Of a stretch of DNA of 64,000 nt, positions 19,142-28,400 are shown piece after piece. This stretch comes from Lentzea xinjiangensis. Lineage in GTDB: Bacteria; Actinomycetota; Actinomycetes; Mycobacteriales; Pseudonocardiaceae. Numbering within the stretch: the first letter of the stretch is position 1; every line of letters begins with the position of its first letter. The stretch is from the NCBI RefSeq assembly GCF_900110955.1, contig NZ_FOFR01000004.1, positions 257,290 to 321,289 on the forward strand, written 5' to 3'. The notes beneath the pieces are model-generated. The model was not told the DNA's origin. It saw only the letters and a list, made by a program, of their open reading frames with translations, and searched no databases. A program made the translations under genes and the position numbers.

Positions 19142-19184
19142 CCCGGTCCCTGGTGCAACCCCCTGAGCTGCGCTGATCCGGCTC

Positions 19185-19226
19185 ATGCAAAAGACGTTTG
19201 CGGACGACCGCAAACGTCTTTTGCAT
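19185..19226. repeat. Dispersed palindrome copy 2 (GCAAAAGACGT family)
   Basis: Perfect 19-bp inverted repeat (19185-19203 with 19208-19226), loop ACGA, between convergent genes. The arm begins ATGCAAAAGACGTTTGCGG. It shares its outer core with copy 1 and its inner part with copy 3. It probably also serves as a bidirectional terminator. Confidence 0.85.
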
Positions 19227-19269
19227 AACGGACCCCAGGTGACGATCGCCGGAAGACCTCCGGCCATCG

Positions 19270-19764
19270 TCACGCCGGGTCTGCCCACCGCACCCGCACG
19301 CGGTTCGTGATCGGCTCCGGATCGTCGGTCAGCACGAACTCGAGCCAGGGGCCCGGCTCCGGCCGCACCGAGGCGAACACGTCACCGCCGCGCACCACCG
19401 GGTGCCCGGTCGCGCGAGCCGACGCCAGCGGGTCGCGGGAGTCGACGACCACCGCCGCGACCGCCCCGGTGTACTCCGGCCGCGGCTCCAGGACGCAGAA
19501 CTCGTTGCCCTGCGGATCGCGCAGCACCACCCACGGCACGTCGCCCTGGCCGACGTCGGCGTGTTCGGCGCCGAGCTTCACCGCGCGCGCCACGATGTCC
19601 GCCTGGTGGTCGAGCGAGGAGGAGGCCAGATCGAGGTGCACCCGGTTCTTCTCGATCTTCGGAACGTCGCTCCACACGAACGTCAGCTCGATCTCGTCGC
19701 CGGCGAACTCGGACCAGAACGCCGCCAGCGCGGGGGGATCTGCCGCCTCGAACGTGATTTCCAC
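19270..19764 (-). CDS. VOC superfamily protein (glyoxalase/bleomycin-resistance-like)
   Basis: 164 residues with two beta-alpha-beta-beta-beta modules. The N-terminus MEITFEAADPPALAAFWSEF, central NRVHLDLAS with a metal-ligand-like His, VLRDPQGNEFCVLEP, and a degenerate second half are typical of the actinobacterial 'glyoxalase-like domain' proteins. Substrate unknown. The start is GTG 19764. It is head-to-head with the PhoD gene, only about 23 bp apart, so the two probably share a very compact divergent promoter. Confidence 0.8.
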   Translation of the reverse strand: MEITFEAADPPALAAFWSEFAGDEIELTFVWSDVPKIEKNRVHLDLASSSLDHQADIVARAVKLGAEHADVGQGDVPWVVLRDPQGNEFCVLEPRPEYTGAVAAVVVDSRDPLASARATGHPVVRGGDVFASVRPEPGPWLEFVLTDDPEPITNRVRVRWADPA

Positions 19765-19787
19765 TCGTGGAGGGTACTGTCTCGCGC

Positions 19788-21353
19788 GTGGCGAAGCTGG
19801 TGCTCGGACCGCTCCTGAGACATGTGAACGAGACGTCGGCGACCGTGTGGGTCGAGACGGACACAGCGTGTGAAGTCACCATCGCCGAGCACACCGAGAA
19901 GACCTTCCAGGCGGGCCGGCAGCACTTCGCGCTCGTCACGCTGGAGAACCTCGGCCCGCGCACGGAGTACGACGTCCGGCTCGACGGCGAACCGGTCTGG
20001 CCGGAGCCGGGCAGCGAGTTCCCCAAGCCGGTCATCCGCACCGGCGAGGTCCGCCGGATCGCCTTCGGGTCGTGCCGCGCCGCGCCGAGCCAGCCGGTCG
20101 GGCCCGACGCGCTGGACGCCTTCGCGCAACGGCTCATGAAGACGCCCGAGCAGGACTGGCCGCAGGCGCTGGTCCTGCTGGGGGACCAGGTCTACGCCGA
20201 CGAGCCCACCGAGGCCACCAAGCAGTGGCTGCGCGACCACCGCCGCGGCACCAGGGAGCCCGACGGCGAGGTCGTGCACTTCTCCGAGTACGCCCGCCTC
20301 TACCACGAGACCTGGGGCGACCCGGAGATCCGCTGGCTGCTGTCGGTCGTCCCGACATCGATGATCTTCGACGACCACGACGTGCGGGACGACTGGAACA
20401 CCTCCGCGGTGTGGCGCAGGCAGATGGCGGCGAAGCCGTGGTGGCGGGACAGGATCCGCGGCGCCATCTCCTCCTACTGGGTCTACCAGCACCTGGGCAA
20501 CCTCGGCCCGGACGAGCTCGCCAGGGATCCCCTGTACGCCAAGGTGAAGGCGCAGGACACGGACGTGCTCCCGCTGCTGGAGGAGTTCGCCGAGGAGGCG
20601 GACAAGGAGACCGACGGCGGCAAGTCCACGTGGTGGAGCTACCGCCGCGACTTCGGCCGCGCCCGGTTGCTGGTGGTGGACACGCGTTCCGGCCGCATCC
20701 TCGAAGAGGGCAGGCGGCAGATGGTCAGCGACGCCGAGTTCGAGTGGATCGAGCGCAACGCCGAGGGCGACTTCGACCACCTGCTGATCGGGTCGTCGCT
20801 GCCGTGGCTGATGCCGCACGCGCTCAGCCACTTCCAGTCCGTCAACGAGGTCGGCGCGCGCAAGCCGGGCTGGCAGGGCCGCGCGGCCGAGAAGATCCGG
20901 CAGGTCGTCGACCTCGAGCACTGGCCCGCGTTCCGCGAGTCGTTCGACAGGCTCTCCCGGATGATCGAGAAGGCCGCGAACACCGACGCCGCGACGGTGT
21001 GCGTGCTCTCCGGCGACGTCCACCACAGCTACGTCGCCGTGGCCGAGTTCCCGAGGCCCACCAAGGCCGTGGTCACCCAGCTCGTGTGCTCGCCGATCCA
21101 CAACGAGCCGCCGAAGGCGCTCGAGCCGATGTTCCGGCTGGCGTGGTCGCGCATCGCCGGCCGGGTGTTCCGCCGCCTCGCCACCCGCGTCGGCGTGCCG
21201 CAGGACCTGATGAGCTGGCGCAAGACCAGCGGCCCGCACTTCGGCAACTCCGTGGCGCTGCTGGACTTCGACGGCCGCCGCGCCCGTTACCGGCTGCTGT
21301 CGGCAACGGGCGAGGAGACCGCGTCCGTCCTACTTGGTCGCGAGCCGCAGTAG
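19788..21353 (+). CDS. PhoD-like alkaline phosphatase family protein
   Basis: About 521 residues from GTG 19788. An N-terminal fibronectin-like domain (LGPLLRHVNETSATVWVET) precedes a metallophosphatase domain with FGSCRA, LLGDQVYADE, IFDDHDVRDDWN and LSGDVHHSYVA, which together hold the Asp, Cys and His metal ligands of PhoD enzymes. No signal peptide is visible, so unlike classical Tat-exported PhoD this protein is probably cytoplasmic. Substrate unknown; phosphodiesterase activity is likely. Its 3' end overlaps the convergent DinB-fold gene by 24 bases. Confidence 0.85.
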   Translation: MAKLVLGPLLRHVNETSATVWVETDTACEVTIAEHTEKTFQAGRQHFALVTLENLGPRTEYDVRLDGEPVWPEPGSEFPKPVIRTGEVRRIAFGSCRAAPSQPVGPDALDAFAQRLMKTPEQDWPQALVLLGDQVYADEPTEATKQWLRDHRRGTREPDGEVVHFSEYARLYHETWGDPEIRWLLSVVPTSMIFDDHDVRDDWNTSAVWRRQMAAKPWWRDRIRGAISSYWVYQHLGNLGPDELARDPLYAKVKAQDTDVLPLLEEFAEEADKETDGGKSTWWSYRRDFGRARLLVVDTRSGRILEEGRRQMVSDAEFEWIERNAEGDFDHLLIGSSLPWLMPHALSHFQSVNEVGARKPGWQGRAAEKIRQVVDLEHWPAFRESFDRLSRMIEKAANTDAATVCVLSGDVHHSYVAVAEFPRPTKAVVTQLVCSPIHNEPPKALEPMFRLAWSRIAGRVFRRLATRVGVPQDLMSWRKTSGPHFGNSVALLDFDGRRARYRLLSATGEETASVLLGREPQ

Positions 21354-22076
21354 CGCCCACAGCTGCGCGATGGCGTCGTGGTCGCCGGCCACCCGGACCA
21401 TCCGGTCGGGCAACCGCCCCCACAGCCAGCGGTACATCGTCATCGGGCTCGCCGACACCTGCGCGTCGGCGAGGTGGGCGTCCTCCGGGTTGACGACCCG
21501 CCACGCCGACGCGCCCCGCGGACCGCAGCGCGTGAGCCACAGGTGGTCCTCGACCTCGATGGCGACGAGGCTGTCCCGCGAGCCCCGCACCCCGAGCACG
21601 TCAAGCTTGTGCCCCAGCCACAACGTCAGCACCTCGTCGACGCCGTCGACCGCGACGTCGTCGTCGACCGCGCCGGCCTCCACGCCCGCCGCGCCCTGGA
21701 CGTCCATGCGGTGCACCGTGGTCTCGTGCGCGAGCCGGCGGCGCCAGAAGCCGTAGTTCTGCTGATCCGGCCACCACGTCGCGCATGGCTCGTCCTCCTC
21801 GTGCGCGCTGAGCTCCGCGAGAACGGCCGCCGCGCCCGAGCGCATGAACTCCAGCGGGTCCTCGCCTGCTTCCGGGTGGTCCTGCCACTCGCCGGCCCGC
21901 GGCTCGCGGCCGAGCCTGATCCACTCCAGCGCGCTGCGGTAGCCGCTGCCGACGTGCCGCACGGTCTCGCCGAGGTTCAGCCCGGGACAGGCGGGCACGC
22001 CCTTGTGCGGTGGCTGGCCGAACGCGGACATGGCGAGCAGTTCCGCCTCACGGCGCAGGATGTCGAGGAAGTTCAC
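21330..22076 (-). CDS. Maleylpyruvate isomerase/DinB-fold family protein (TIGR03083-like)
   Basis: 248 residues. The N-terminal DinB-like four-helix domain has GLNLGETVRHVGSGYRSALEWIR and LAHETTVHRMDVQGAAG; its His residues are the metal ligands of mycothiol-dependent maleylpyruvate isomerases. A C-terminal SCP2-like domain follows (DSLVAIEVEDHLWLTRCGP, ASAWRVVNPEDAHLADA). The family acts with mycothiol as thiol cofactor, consistent with an actinomycete. The GTG start at 22076 overlaps the stop of the upstream HEPN gene by four bases, so the two are coupled. The specific substrate is unknown. Confidence 0.82.
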   Translation of the reverse strand: MNFLDILRREAELLAMSAFGQPPHKGVPACPGLNLGETVRHVGSGYRSALEWIRLGREPRAGEWQDHPEAGEDPLEFMRSGAAAVLAELSAHEEDEPCATWWPDQQNYGFWRRRLAHETTVHRMDVQGAAGVEAGAVDDDVAVDGVDEVLTLWLGHKLDVLGVRGSRDSLVAIEVEDHLWLTRCGPRGASAWRVVNPEDAHLADAQVSASPMTMYRWLWGRLPDRMVRVAGDHDAIAQLWALLRLATK

Positions 22077-22492
22077 CGCCTCGCCTCATCCATCAAGCCG
22101 GCGACGAGCGTCACGAACTGATCTGCCTGCCGCACCAGGTCGTCGGCCGTGCGCGCGTTGACGTGACTGGTGATGCCCGCGAGCACAGCGGCCCTTGTGG
22201 ACGACCACGACGCGAAGAAGGTCGCCCATTCGCCCATTTCCGGTGCGATCGCGGCGAGCAGCACCCACGCGCTGGTCGGTCTCGACCGCCCGCGGTGGGG
22301 ACGTCCCCGCAGCGCGAGCACCGCGGCGGCGGCGCGCAACGCGGCGAGGTAGGCGGTCGCGAACCGTTCAGGGGGCTCCGGCGTGCGTCCGGACTCGGCG
22401 AGCGAGTCACGGGCCTGCTGCAGCAGCGCGAGCGCGGATGCGGGTGGCAGTGGGAGGGGGAAGTCTGCCGGATTCGAAATCTCAGCTGTCAT
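22073..22492 (-). CDS. HEPN-domain protein, SAV_6107-like
   Basis: 139 residues from ATG 22492 with AGGAGG six bases upstream. It is all-helical: LALLQQARDSLAESG, ERFATAYLAALRAAAAVLAL, SAWVLLAAIAPEMGEWATFFASW and LVRQADQFVTLVAGLMDEARR match the actinobacterial SAV_6107-type HEPN family. Many HEPN proteins are RNases with an Rx4-6H motif; I see no canonical one (the closest is RGRPH), so activity is uncertain. A LexA box lies about 107 bases upstream and a 15-bp hairpin occupies the leader, suggesting DNA-damage control. It is coupled to the downstream DinB-fold gene. Confidence 0.8.
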   Translation of the reverse strand: MTAEISNPADFPLPLPPASALALLQQARDSLAESGRTPEPPERFATAYLAALRAAAAVLALRGRPHRGRSRPTSAWVLLAAIAPEMGEWATFFASWSSTRAAVLAGITSHVNARTADDLVRQADQFVTLVAGLMDEARR

Positions 22493-22549
22493 CTCGGCCT
22501 CCTCGTGGCGTCGGTGAACGACGTCTCCGCCGAGGGGAAGCCGGCGGCT

Positions 22550-22586
22550 CTCGGAGGTGGGGTGCTTCCCCCACCCCACCTCCGAG
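22550..22586 (-). other. Strong leader hairpin upstream of the HEPN gene
   Basis: Perfect 15-bp stem (22550-22564 with 22572-22586), 7-base loop, between the LexA box and the HEPN start. No upstream gene reads into it on either strand, so it is not an ordinary 3' terminator. It may be an attenuator or an mRNA structural element. Confidence 0.65.
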
Positions 22587-22598
22587 GCATGGTGCGAC

Positions 22599-22614
22599 TC
22601 GAACACATGTTCGA
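22599..22614. promoter_or_regulatory. LexA (SOS) box
   Basis: TCGAACACATGTTCGA matches the actinobacterial LexA consensus TCGAACRNNYGTTCGA at every position, and the arms extend one more pair on each side (ACTCGAACA and TGTTCGAGT). It lies in the divergent region between the HEPN gene (start 22492) and the YbaK gene (start 22696), so it could govern either or both. Confidence 0.85.
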
Positions 22615-22695
22615 GTCCTGCCCAGCGTAGCTCCCGGCCGATGGATTCCTCAACCCGGCCCACCACGTGGGCGCCAGTCGTGGTCTGATGGTGAC

Positions 22696-23184
22696 GTGAG
22701 TGCGCTCGAACACCCTGGAATCCGCAAGGTCGCGCAAGCCCTGCCACCCGCCACCGCCGAACGCATCGTCGTGCTGCCGGACGCCGCGCGGACGGCGGCG
22801 GCCGCGGCGGAGGCCGTGGGCGTGCAGGTGGGCGCGATCGCGAACAGCCTGCTCTTCGCGGCGGTGCGCGACGGAGTGGCGGCCCCGCTGCTGGTGCTGA
22901 CCTCGGGCGCGCACCGCGCGGACACCTCGCTGGTCGCCGAGCTGGTGGGGGCGGACGCGGTCAAGCGTGCCGACCCGGAGTTCGTCCGCGAGCACACGGG
23001 TCAGGTGATCGGCGGCGTGTCGCCGGTCGGGCACCCCGCGCCGATCGAGACCCTGGTGGACGAGGCGTTGTCCGCCCACGAGGAGATCTGGGCGGCCGCG
23101 GGCCATCCGCACGCCGTGTACCCCACGACCTTCGCGGACCTGGTGGCGCTGACGGGCGGACGCGTGGCGGTGGTGTCGTCATGA
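22696..23184 (+). CDS. YbaK/aminoacyl-tRNA deacylase-like protein
   Basis: 162 residues, YbaK/ProX/EbsC fold. It has AAAEAVGVQVGAIANSLLF, LLVLTSGAHRADTSLVAELVGADAVKRADPEFVREHTGQVIGGVSPVGH and the ending HAVYPTTFADLVALTGGRVAVV. The family hydrolyses mischarged aminoacyl-tRNAs in trans. The conserved Lys of the family aligns loosely with AVKRAD. GTG start at 22696. It overlaps the GNAT gene by four bases (ATGA), so the two form an operon, and the LexA box lies in its promoter region. Confidence 0.82.
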   Translation: MSALEHPGIRKVAQALPPATAERIVVLPDAARTAAAAAEAVGVQVGAIANSLLFAAVRDGVAAPLLVLTSGAHRADTSLVAELVGADAVKRADPEFVREHTGQVIGGVSPVGHPAPIETLVDEALSAHEEIWAAAGHPHAVYPTTFADLVALTGGRVAVVSS

Positions 23185-23744
23185 CGGCCTCGCCGCGCCT
23201 GGAGCGCGTCGTCGAGATGACCGCCGCCGAGCTGAACGCGCGGCTGGGCGAGGCGCTCGCGCTGTACGTGACCGCGATGAACTACCCGCCCGGCACCGTC
23301 GAGCAGCGCGCCCCGATGTGGCTCGCGCACATGATGCGCGAGGACTGGCGCTGCGTCGTCGCGCTCGGGGAGCAGGACGAGCTCGTCGGCATCGGCTACG
23401 GCTACCGCGGCGCGTCCGGCCAGTGGTGGCACGAGCAGGTGCGCCGCGGCCTGATGGCCGTCGCCGCGCCCACCGTCGTCGAGGGCTGGCTCACCGACTA
23501 CTTCGAGCTGACCGAGCTGCACGTGCTGCCGCGCGCGCAAGGCCGCGGTCTCGGTGAGGAGCTGCTGCGCCGGCTGATGGAGGGCGTGTCCTCGTCCCGC
23601 GTGCTGCTGTCGACGCCCGAAGGCCCGAGCAAGGCGTGGAAGCTCTACCGCCGTGTCGGTTTCGTGGATGTCCTGCGGCACTACCAGTTCACCGGCGACC
23701 CGCGCCCGTTCGCCGTCCTGGGCCGCTCGCTGCCGATCGACTGA
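23181..23744 (+). CDS. GNAT family N-acetyltransferase
   Basis: 187 residues. The GNAT acetyl-CoA signature is seen as LTELHVLPRAQGRGLGEELLRRLMEG (the Q/RxxGxG/A loop), preceded by beta strands and followed by STPEGPSKAWKLYRRVGFVDVLRHY, the usual C-terminal strand and helix. Acceptor substrate unknown. The start ATG overlaps the ybaK-like stop, so it is co-translated, and a hairpin terminator follows its stop. Confidence 0.82.
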   Translation: MTASPRLERVVEMTAAELNARLGEALALYVTAMNYPPGTVEQRAPMWLAHMMREDWRCVVALGEQDELVGIGYGYRGASGQWWHEQVRRGLMAVAAPTVVEGWLTDYFELTELHVLPRAQGRGLGEELLRRLMEGVSSSRVLLSTPEGPSKAWKLYRRVGFVDVLRHYQFTGDPRPFAVLGRSLPID

Positions 23745-23759
23745 CACGAGAGCTCGTCG

Positions 23760-23789
23760 AACCCCAGGCCGCCGCTGCGGCTCGGGGTT
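23760..23789 (+). terminator. Terminator after the GNAT gene
   Basis: Stem 23760-23772 with 23777-23789, one mismatch and one wobble pair, 4-base loop, ending in GGGGTTTCTC. Confidence 0.6.
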
Positions 23790-23833
23790 TCTCGCTGTTG
23801 CACTGGGCAGGCGCTGGCTCTAGCCTCAGTGAA

Positions 23834-24469
23834 ATGCAATATATTGGATATGGGTCACTGAAGGAACGGGCCGCCGCCGAGATCCGGTCGGCGATCGTGC
23901 GCGGCGACCTGGAGCCGGGCACGGCCATCAAGGACGTCGAGCTGGCCGAGAAGCTCGGCCTGTCCCGCACCCCGGTGCGCGAGGCGCTCGCCACGCTGAC
24001 CGAAGAGGGTCTGATCGAGACCAAGCCGCACGCGTACACGCGGGTCACCGCGCTGGCGGCGGAACCGGTGCGCGACGCCCTCGTCGTCGTGCAGTCGATG
24101 CACGTCCTCGCCACCCGCCTGGTCGTCCACCGCAAGTCGCTGACGGACGAGGACATCGCCGCGATGCGCGCCGCGAACAAGGCCTTCGAGGAGGCGCTCG
24201 ACGCCGACGACGCCATCGCCGCGCTGGCCGCCGACGACGAGTTCCACGCGGTGGCCGTGCACCGCTGCGACAACTTCGCGGTCGCCGCGACCATCGACCG
24301 CTTCACCCCGCTGGTCCGGCGAGCCGAGCACAGCCGCTTCTCCTCGCCGAACGCCCGCCACTCGGTCACCCAGCACCAGCAGATCATCGAAGCGTGCGAG
24401 CAGGGCGACCACGAGCTGGCCGCACGCCTGGTCGACGAGAACTGGCGCACTCTGGAGGACGAACTGTGA
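23834..24469 (+). CDS. GntR/FCD-family transcriptional regulator
   Basis: 211 residues. The N-terminal winged helix ([55 protein letters not shown]) is the GntR signature. The FCD ligand domain follows, with metal-binding [12 protein letters not shown] and [24 protein letters not shown]. It is coupled by a GTGA overlap to the ACC deaminase gene, so it probably regulates that operon in response to an organic acid or amino acid. ATG 23834 has no ribosome site and overlaps an AT-rich palindrome, suggesting a leaderless, autoregulated transcript. Start fairly sure from alignment of the winged helix. Confidence 0.88.
   Translation: MQYIGYGSLKERAAAEIRSAIVRGDLEPGTAIKDVELAEKLGLSRTPVREALATLTEEGLIETKPHAYTRVTALAAEPVRDALVVVQSMHVLATRLVVHRKSLTDEDIAAMRAANKAFEEALDADDAIAALAADDEFHAVAVHRCDNFAVAATIDRFTPLVRRAEHSRFSSPNARHSVTQHQQIIEACEQGDHELAARLVDENWRTLEDEL
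23837..23846. promoter_or_regulatory. AT-rich palindrome, candidate GntR operator
   Basis: Perfect palindrome CAATATATTG embedded in codons 2-5 of the GntR gene, in a short A+T-rich patch (ATGCAATATATTGGATATG) that stands out sharply from the local GC content. Size and position fit an FCD-type GntR operator. Confidence 0.5.
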
Positions 24470-25452
24470 ACAGGTTCCCGCTGCTCTTCGGGCCCTCGCC
24501 GGTCCACCGCCTGGACCGCCTCACGACCCACCTCGGCGGCGCCGCGGTCTGGGCGAAGCGGGAGGACTGCAACTCCGGCCTCGCCTACGGCGGCAACAAG
24601 ACCCGCAAGCTCGAGTACCTCGTCGCCGACGCGCTGGCGACCGGCTGCGACACCCTCGTGTCGATCGGCGGGATCCAGTCCAACCACACCCGCCAGGTGG
24701 CGGCCGCCGCGGCACGGGCGGGCCTGAAAGCCGTGCTGGTGCAGGAGAGCTGGGTCGACTGGAGCGACGTGGGCAGCGACCGGGTGGGCAACATCCTGCT
24801 CAGCCGCATGATGGGAGCCGACATCCGCCTCGTGGACGCCGAGTTCGGCATCGGCGTCAAACCCGCCTGGGAGCAGGCGATCGAGGAGGTACGCGCGTCC
24901 GGCGGCAAGCCCTACCCGATCCCCGCGGGCGCCTCCGACCACCCGCTGGGCGGCATGGGCTTCGCGAACTGGGCGGACGAGGTCCGCCGGCAGGAGGCCG
25001 AGCTCGGCGTCTTCTTCGACACCGTCGTCGTGTGCTCGGTCACCGGCAGCACCCAGGCGGGCATGGTCGCCGGGTTCGCCGGCGACTCGAACCGCCGCGT
25101 GCTGGGCATCGACGCCTCCGCCAAACCGGCCGAGACCCACGCCCAGGTCGCCCGCATCGCGCACGCCACCGCCGAGCTGCTCGGGGTCGAGGTGTCCGAA
25201 GAGGACGTCCTGCTCGACGACCGCTTCCACGCCGGCACCTACGGCATCGCCGACGAGTCCACTGTGGACGCCATGCGTCTGGGTGCGAGCCTGGAGGGCA
25301 TGATCACCGACCCGGTCTACGAGGGGAAGTCCCTGGCAGGCCTCATCCACCTGGTGTCGTCGGGCGAGATCGGCCGCGACTCCACCGTCCTCTACGCCCA
25401 CCTCGGCGGGCAGCCCGCCCTGAACGCCTACAGCTCGCTCTTCCCGGCCTGA
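24466..25452 (+). CDS. acdS: 1-aminocyclopropane-1-carboxylate deaminase (PLP-dependent)
   Basis: 328 residues, fold-type II PLP enzyme. PLP Lys lies in [10 protein letters not shown] (about 45), followed by [18 protein letters not shown] and [14 protein letters not shown] (phosphate-binding loop). Near the C-terminus DPVYEGKS and [13 protein letters not shown] retain the Glu and Leu that distinguish ACC deaminase from D-cysteine desulfhydrase (family knowledge). It converts ACC, the plant ethylene precursor, to 2-oxobutyrate and ammonia, a trait of plant-associated soil bacteria. The GTG start overlaps the GntR stop. It ends 1 base before the convergent helicase. Confidence 0.85.
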   Translation: MNRFPLLFGPSPVHRLDRLTTHLGGAAVWAKREDCNSGLAYGGNKTRKLEYLVADALATGCDTLVSIGGIQSNHTRQVAAAAARAGLKAVLVQESWVDWSDVGSDRVGNILLSRMMGADIRLVDAEFGIGVKPAWEQAIEEVRASGGKPYPIPAGASDHPLGGMGFANWADEVRRQEAELGVFFDTVVVCSVTGSTQAGMVAGFAGDSNRRVLGIDASAKPAETHAQVARIAHATAELLGVEVSEEDVLLDDRFHAGTYGIADESTVDAMRLGASLEGMITDPVYEGKSLAGLIHLVSSGEIGRDSTVLYAHLGGQPALNAYSSLFPA

Positions 25453-25453
25453 G

Positions 25454-28400
25454 TCAGGCCCGCAGGCGCAGACCCTTCGGTGTGGCGCGGAAACCCGCTT
25501 CCTGCAGGACCGTGGCGAGGTGCGAGGTCAGGGCGATCTCGCCGTCGGCCCGCTGGACCGCCAGCGCGCCGAGCCAGCCGCCGCGGACCGCCCGGCTCAG
25601 GGCGTTCGCGGCGGTGCGCAGGACCGGGTCGTCATCGGTGAACGACAGCAGCGACTTGCCTCCCCTCTCGACGTAGAGCGCCGGCGTGCCGTCGACGAGC
25701 ACCGCCAGCGCGCCCGCCTTGCGAGCGGGCCGGTGTTTGCCTTCCCCCAGGGGATCGGGCCACGGCAGGGCGGCGCCGTACGGCTGGGCCGGGTCGGCGG
25801 CGGCGAGCACCACCGCGGCCTGGTCGTCGGGCGCCGGCTGGCCCGGTGCCCGCGACAACGCCCGCAGCCGGTCCACCGCGCCCCGTGCCGCGAACTGGGC
25901 CGCGCCCAGCCCCTCGACGACGTAGCCGCGGATGACCTGGCCCGACTCCTCCATCGCCCGCAGCACCTTGTAGACGCCGCTGAACCCGCCCGTCACCCGT
26001 TCGGTGTCGAGAGCGCCGCGGGTCAGCACCCCGTGGCGTTCCAGGAACGCCTCGGCGCGGGCGTGCGCCCGGCGCGTCGGGTCCTCCGCCGGGCGCACCG
26101 CCAGCGACCAGCGGCCCGCCGCGGTCGGCGGACCCGTGCGCGAGGGCAGGTCCGGACGAGCGGCGCGCAGCCGGGCGTAGCGGCCCCGCGGCGCACTGCG
26201 GCGTGGCTTGTGGGCCGCGCCGCCACCGGAGACCAGCGCGCGCAGCGGCGCCAGCGTGTCGTTGGTGATCAGACCCGCCCACACCAGGTCCCACAGGGTG
26301 CCGACGACCTCGGCGTCGGTGCACTGCACGGACTGCGAGACCCGGTCGACCACCTGGCGGAAGAACAGCGCGCCACCGGAGAGCACCTCCAGCACCGCCG
26401 TGTGCAGCGGCGACTCCGGGATCGCCTCCGGCACCAGGTCGGGCAGCAGCAGGTCCGCCACGTCGGCCGGGGCCAGCGCGATCCAGCCGTCGCCACCCGC
26501 CAGCGAACCGCAGCCGGTCCACGTCACCTCGCCGGACGCCGTCAGCTCGTCCAGCAACGCCGGGTAGTAGCCCGGCAGCCGGGAGGGGAACAGCAGCGCT
26601 TCCAGCGCACTGGCCGGGAGCGGCGCCCCGGCGAGCTGCTCCACCACCGAGAACACGTCGTCGACCGTGGGCGCCGACCGCAGCCGCCGCCCCAGGCCGT
26701 GCCACGAGGGCAGGAACCGGCCCAGCGCCGCGGGTTCGACCGGCTCCACCTCGGAGCGCAGCCGGGCCAGCGAGGCACGGCGCAGGCGGCGCAGCACGTC
26801 CGCGTCGCAGTACTCGGTGTGCGTGCCGCCGGGACGCAGCTCGCCGCGGACCAGCCGGCCCGTGGCGGCCATGCGTTCCAGGACACCCGTCACCACGGCC
26901 ACACCCAGACCGAACCGGGCGGCGGGCTCCGCCGCGGCGAACGGGCCGTGCGTGCGCGCGTAGCGGCTCAGCAGGTCGCCCAGCGGATCCGCCACCGGCT
27001 CGGTGAAGGCCTCCGGGACGCCCACGGGCAGGGCGACGCCGAGCGCGTCGCGGACCTTGCCCGCGTCCTCGATCGAGATCGACCGCTCCTCACCGGCGAT
27101 CCGGACGCGGATCACCCGGCGGGCGGCCACCAGCTCGTCCAGCCACGCGCGGGGCACGCCGCGGTCGAGGGCCTCGGCGTCGGAGAGGTCTCCCAGGAAC
27201 CGCAGCAGGTCCGCGGTGTCCTCGGCGTGCCGCGGGCGGCGGTCCTCGGAGAGGCGCTGCAGGCTGCGCTCGACCTCGGCGACGATCTCGGGGTCGAGCA
27301 GCTCGCGGATCGCCTCGGAGCCGAGCAGCTCCGCGAGCAGCGTCGAGTCGAGCGACAGCGCCGCCGCCCTGCGTTCCGCCAGGGGGGCGTCCATCTCGTA
27401 GAGGAACATGCCCACGTACCCGAAGAGCAGGCTGCGGGCGAACGGCGACGGCGACGGCGTCTCCACCTCGACGACGCGGACCCGGCGCGCGCGGACGTCC
27501 GCCATCAGCTCACGCAGGCTCGGCACGTCGTAGACGTCCTGCAGGCACTCGCGCATCGCCTCCAGGACCACCGGGAAGCGCTCGTACTTCGACGCCACCG
27601 ACAGCAGCTGCGCCGACCGTTGCCGCTGCTGCCACAGCGGGGTGCGCCGTTTCGGGTCGCGGCGGGGCAGCAGCAGCGACCGGGCGGCGCACTCGCGGAA
27701 CCGGGCCGCGAACAACGCCGAACCACCGACCTCGGCCACGACGATCTGCTCGACCTCCTCCGGGTCGAGCAGCACGTCCTCCGCGCTCGCCGTCACCTCC
27801 ACGCCGTCGTGGTCGAGCGCGTCGGGCAGCCTCAGCACGATGCCGTCGTCGGAGTGCGCGGCCTGCACCTCGACGCCGCGCTTCTCCCGCAGCCGCGCGG
27901 CGATCGCCAGCGCCCACGGCGCGTTGACCTGGGCCCCGAACGGCGAGTGCACCACGAGCCGCCAGTCGCCCAACTCGTCGCGGAACCGCTCCACCAGGAC
28001 GGTCCTGTCGTTCGGGACGTGCCGCGTGGCCTCCCGCTGCTCGGCAAGGTAGGCGAGCAGGTTGTCCGTCGCCCACGCGTCCAGACCGGCCGAGGCGGCC
28101 CGTTCCCGCGCGGCCGAGTCCTCCATCGTGGACACCTCGCGCAGGAACTTGCCCATCGCGCGGCCGAGCTCGAGCGGGCGGCCCGGCGCGTCGCCCTTCC
28201 AGAACGGCATCCGCGCGGGCTGGCCCGGCGCGGGCACCACGATCACCCGGTCGTGCGTGATGTCCTCGACCCGCCAGGACGAGGTGCCCAGCAGGAACGT
28301 GTCGCCCACGCGCGACTCGTAGACCATCTCCTCGTCCAGCTCGCCGACGCGCGAGCCGGGACCGTTCTCCGACGGCGGTGTCATCACCGCGAACAGCCCG

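Noticed and set aside
22073..22492. HEPN protein as half of a HEPN-MNT toxin-antitoxin pair
   Set aside because: Neither neighbour is a minimal nucleotidyltransferase; the coupled gene is a DinB-fold protein, and no canonical Rx4-6H motif is visible.
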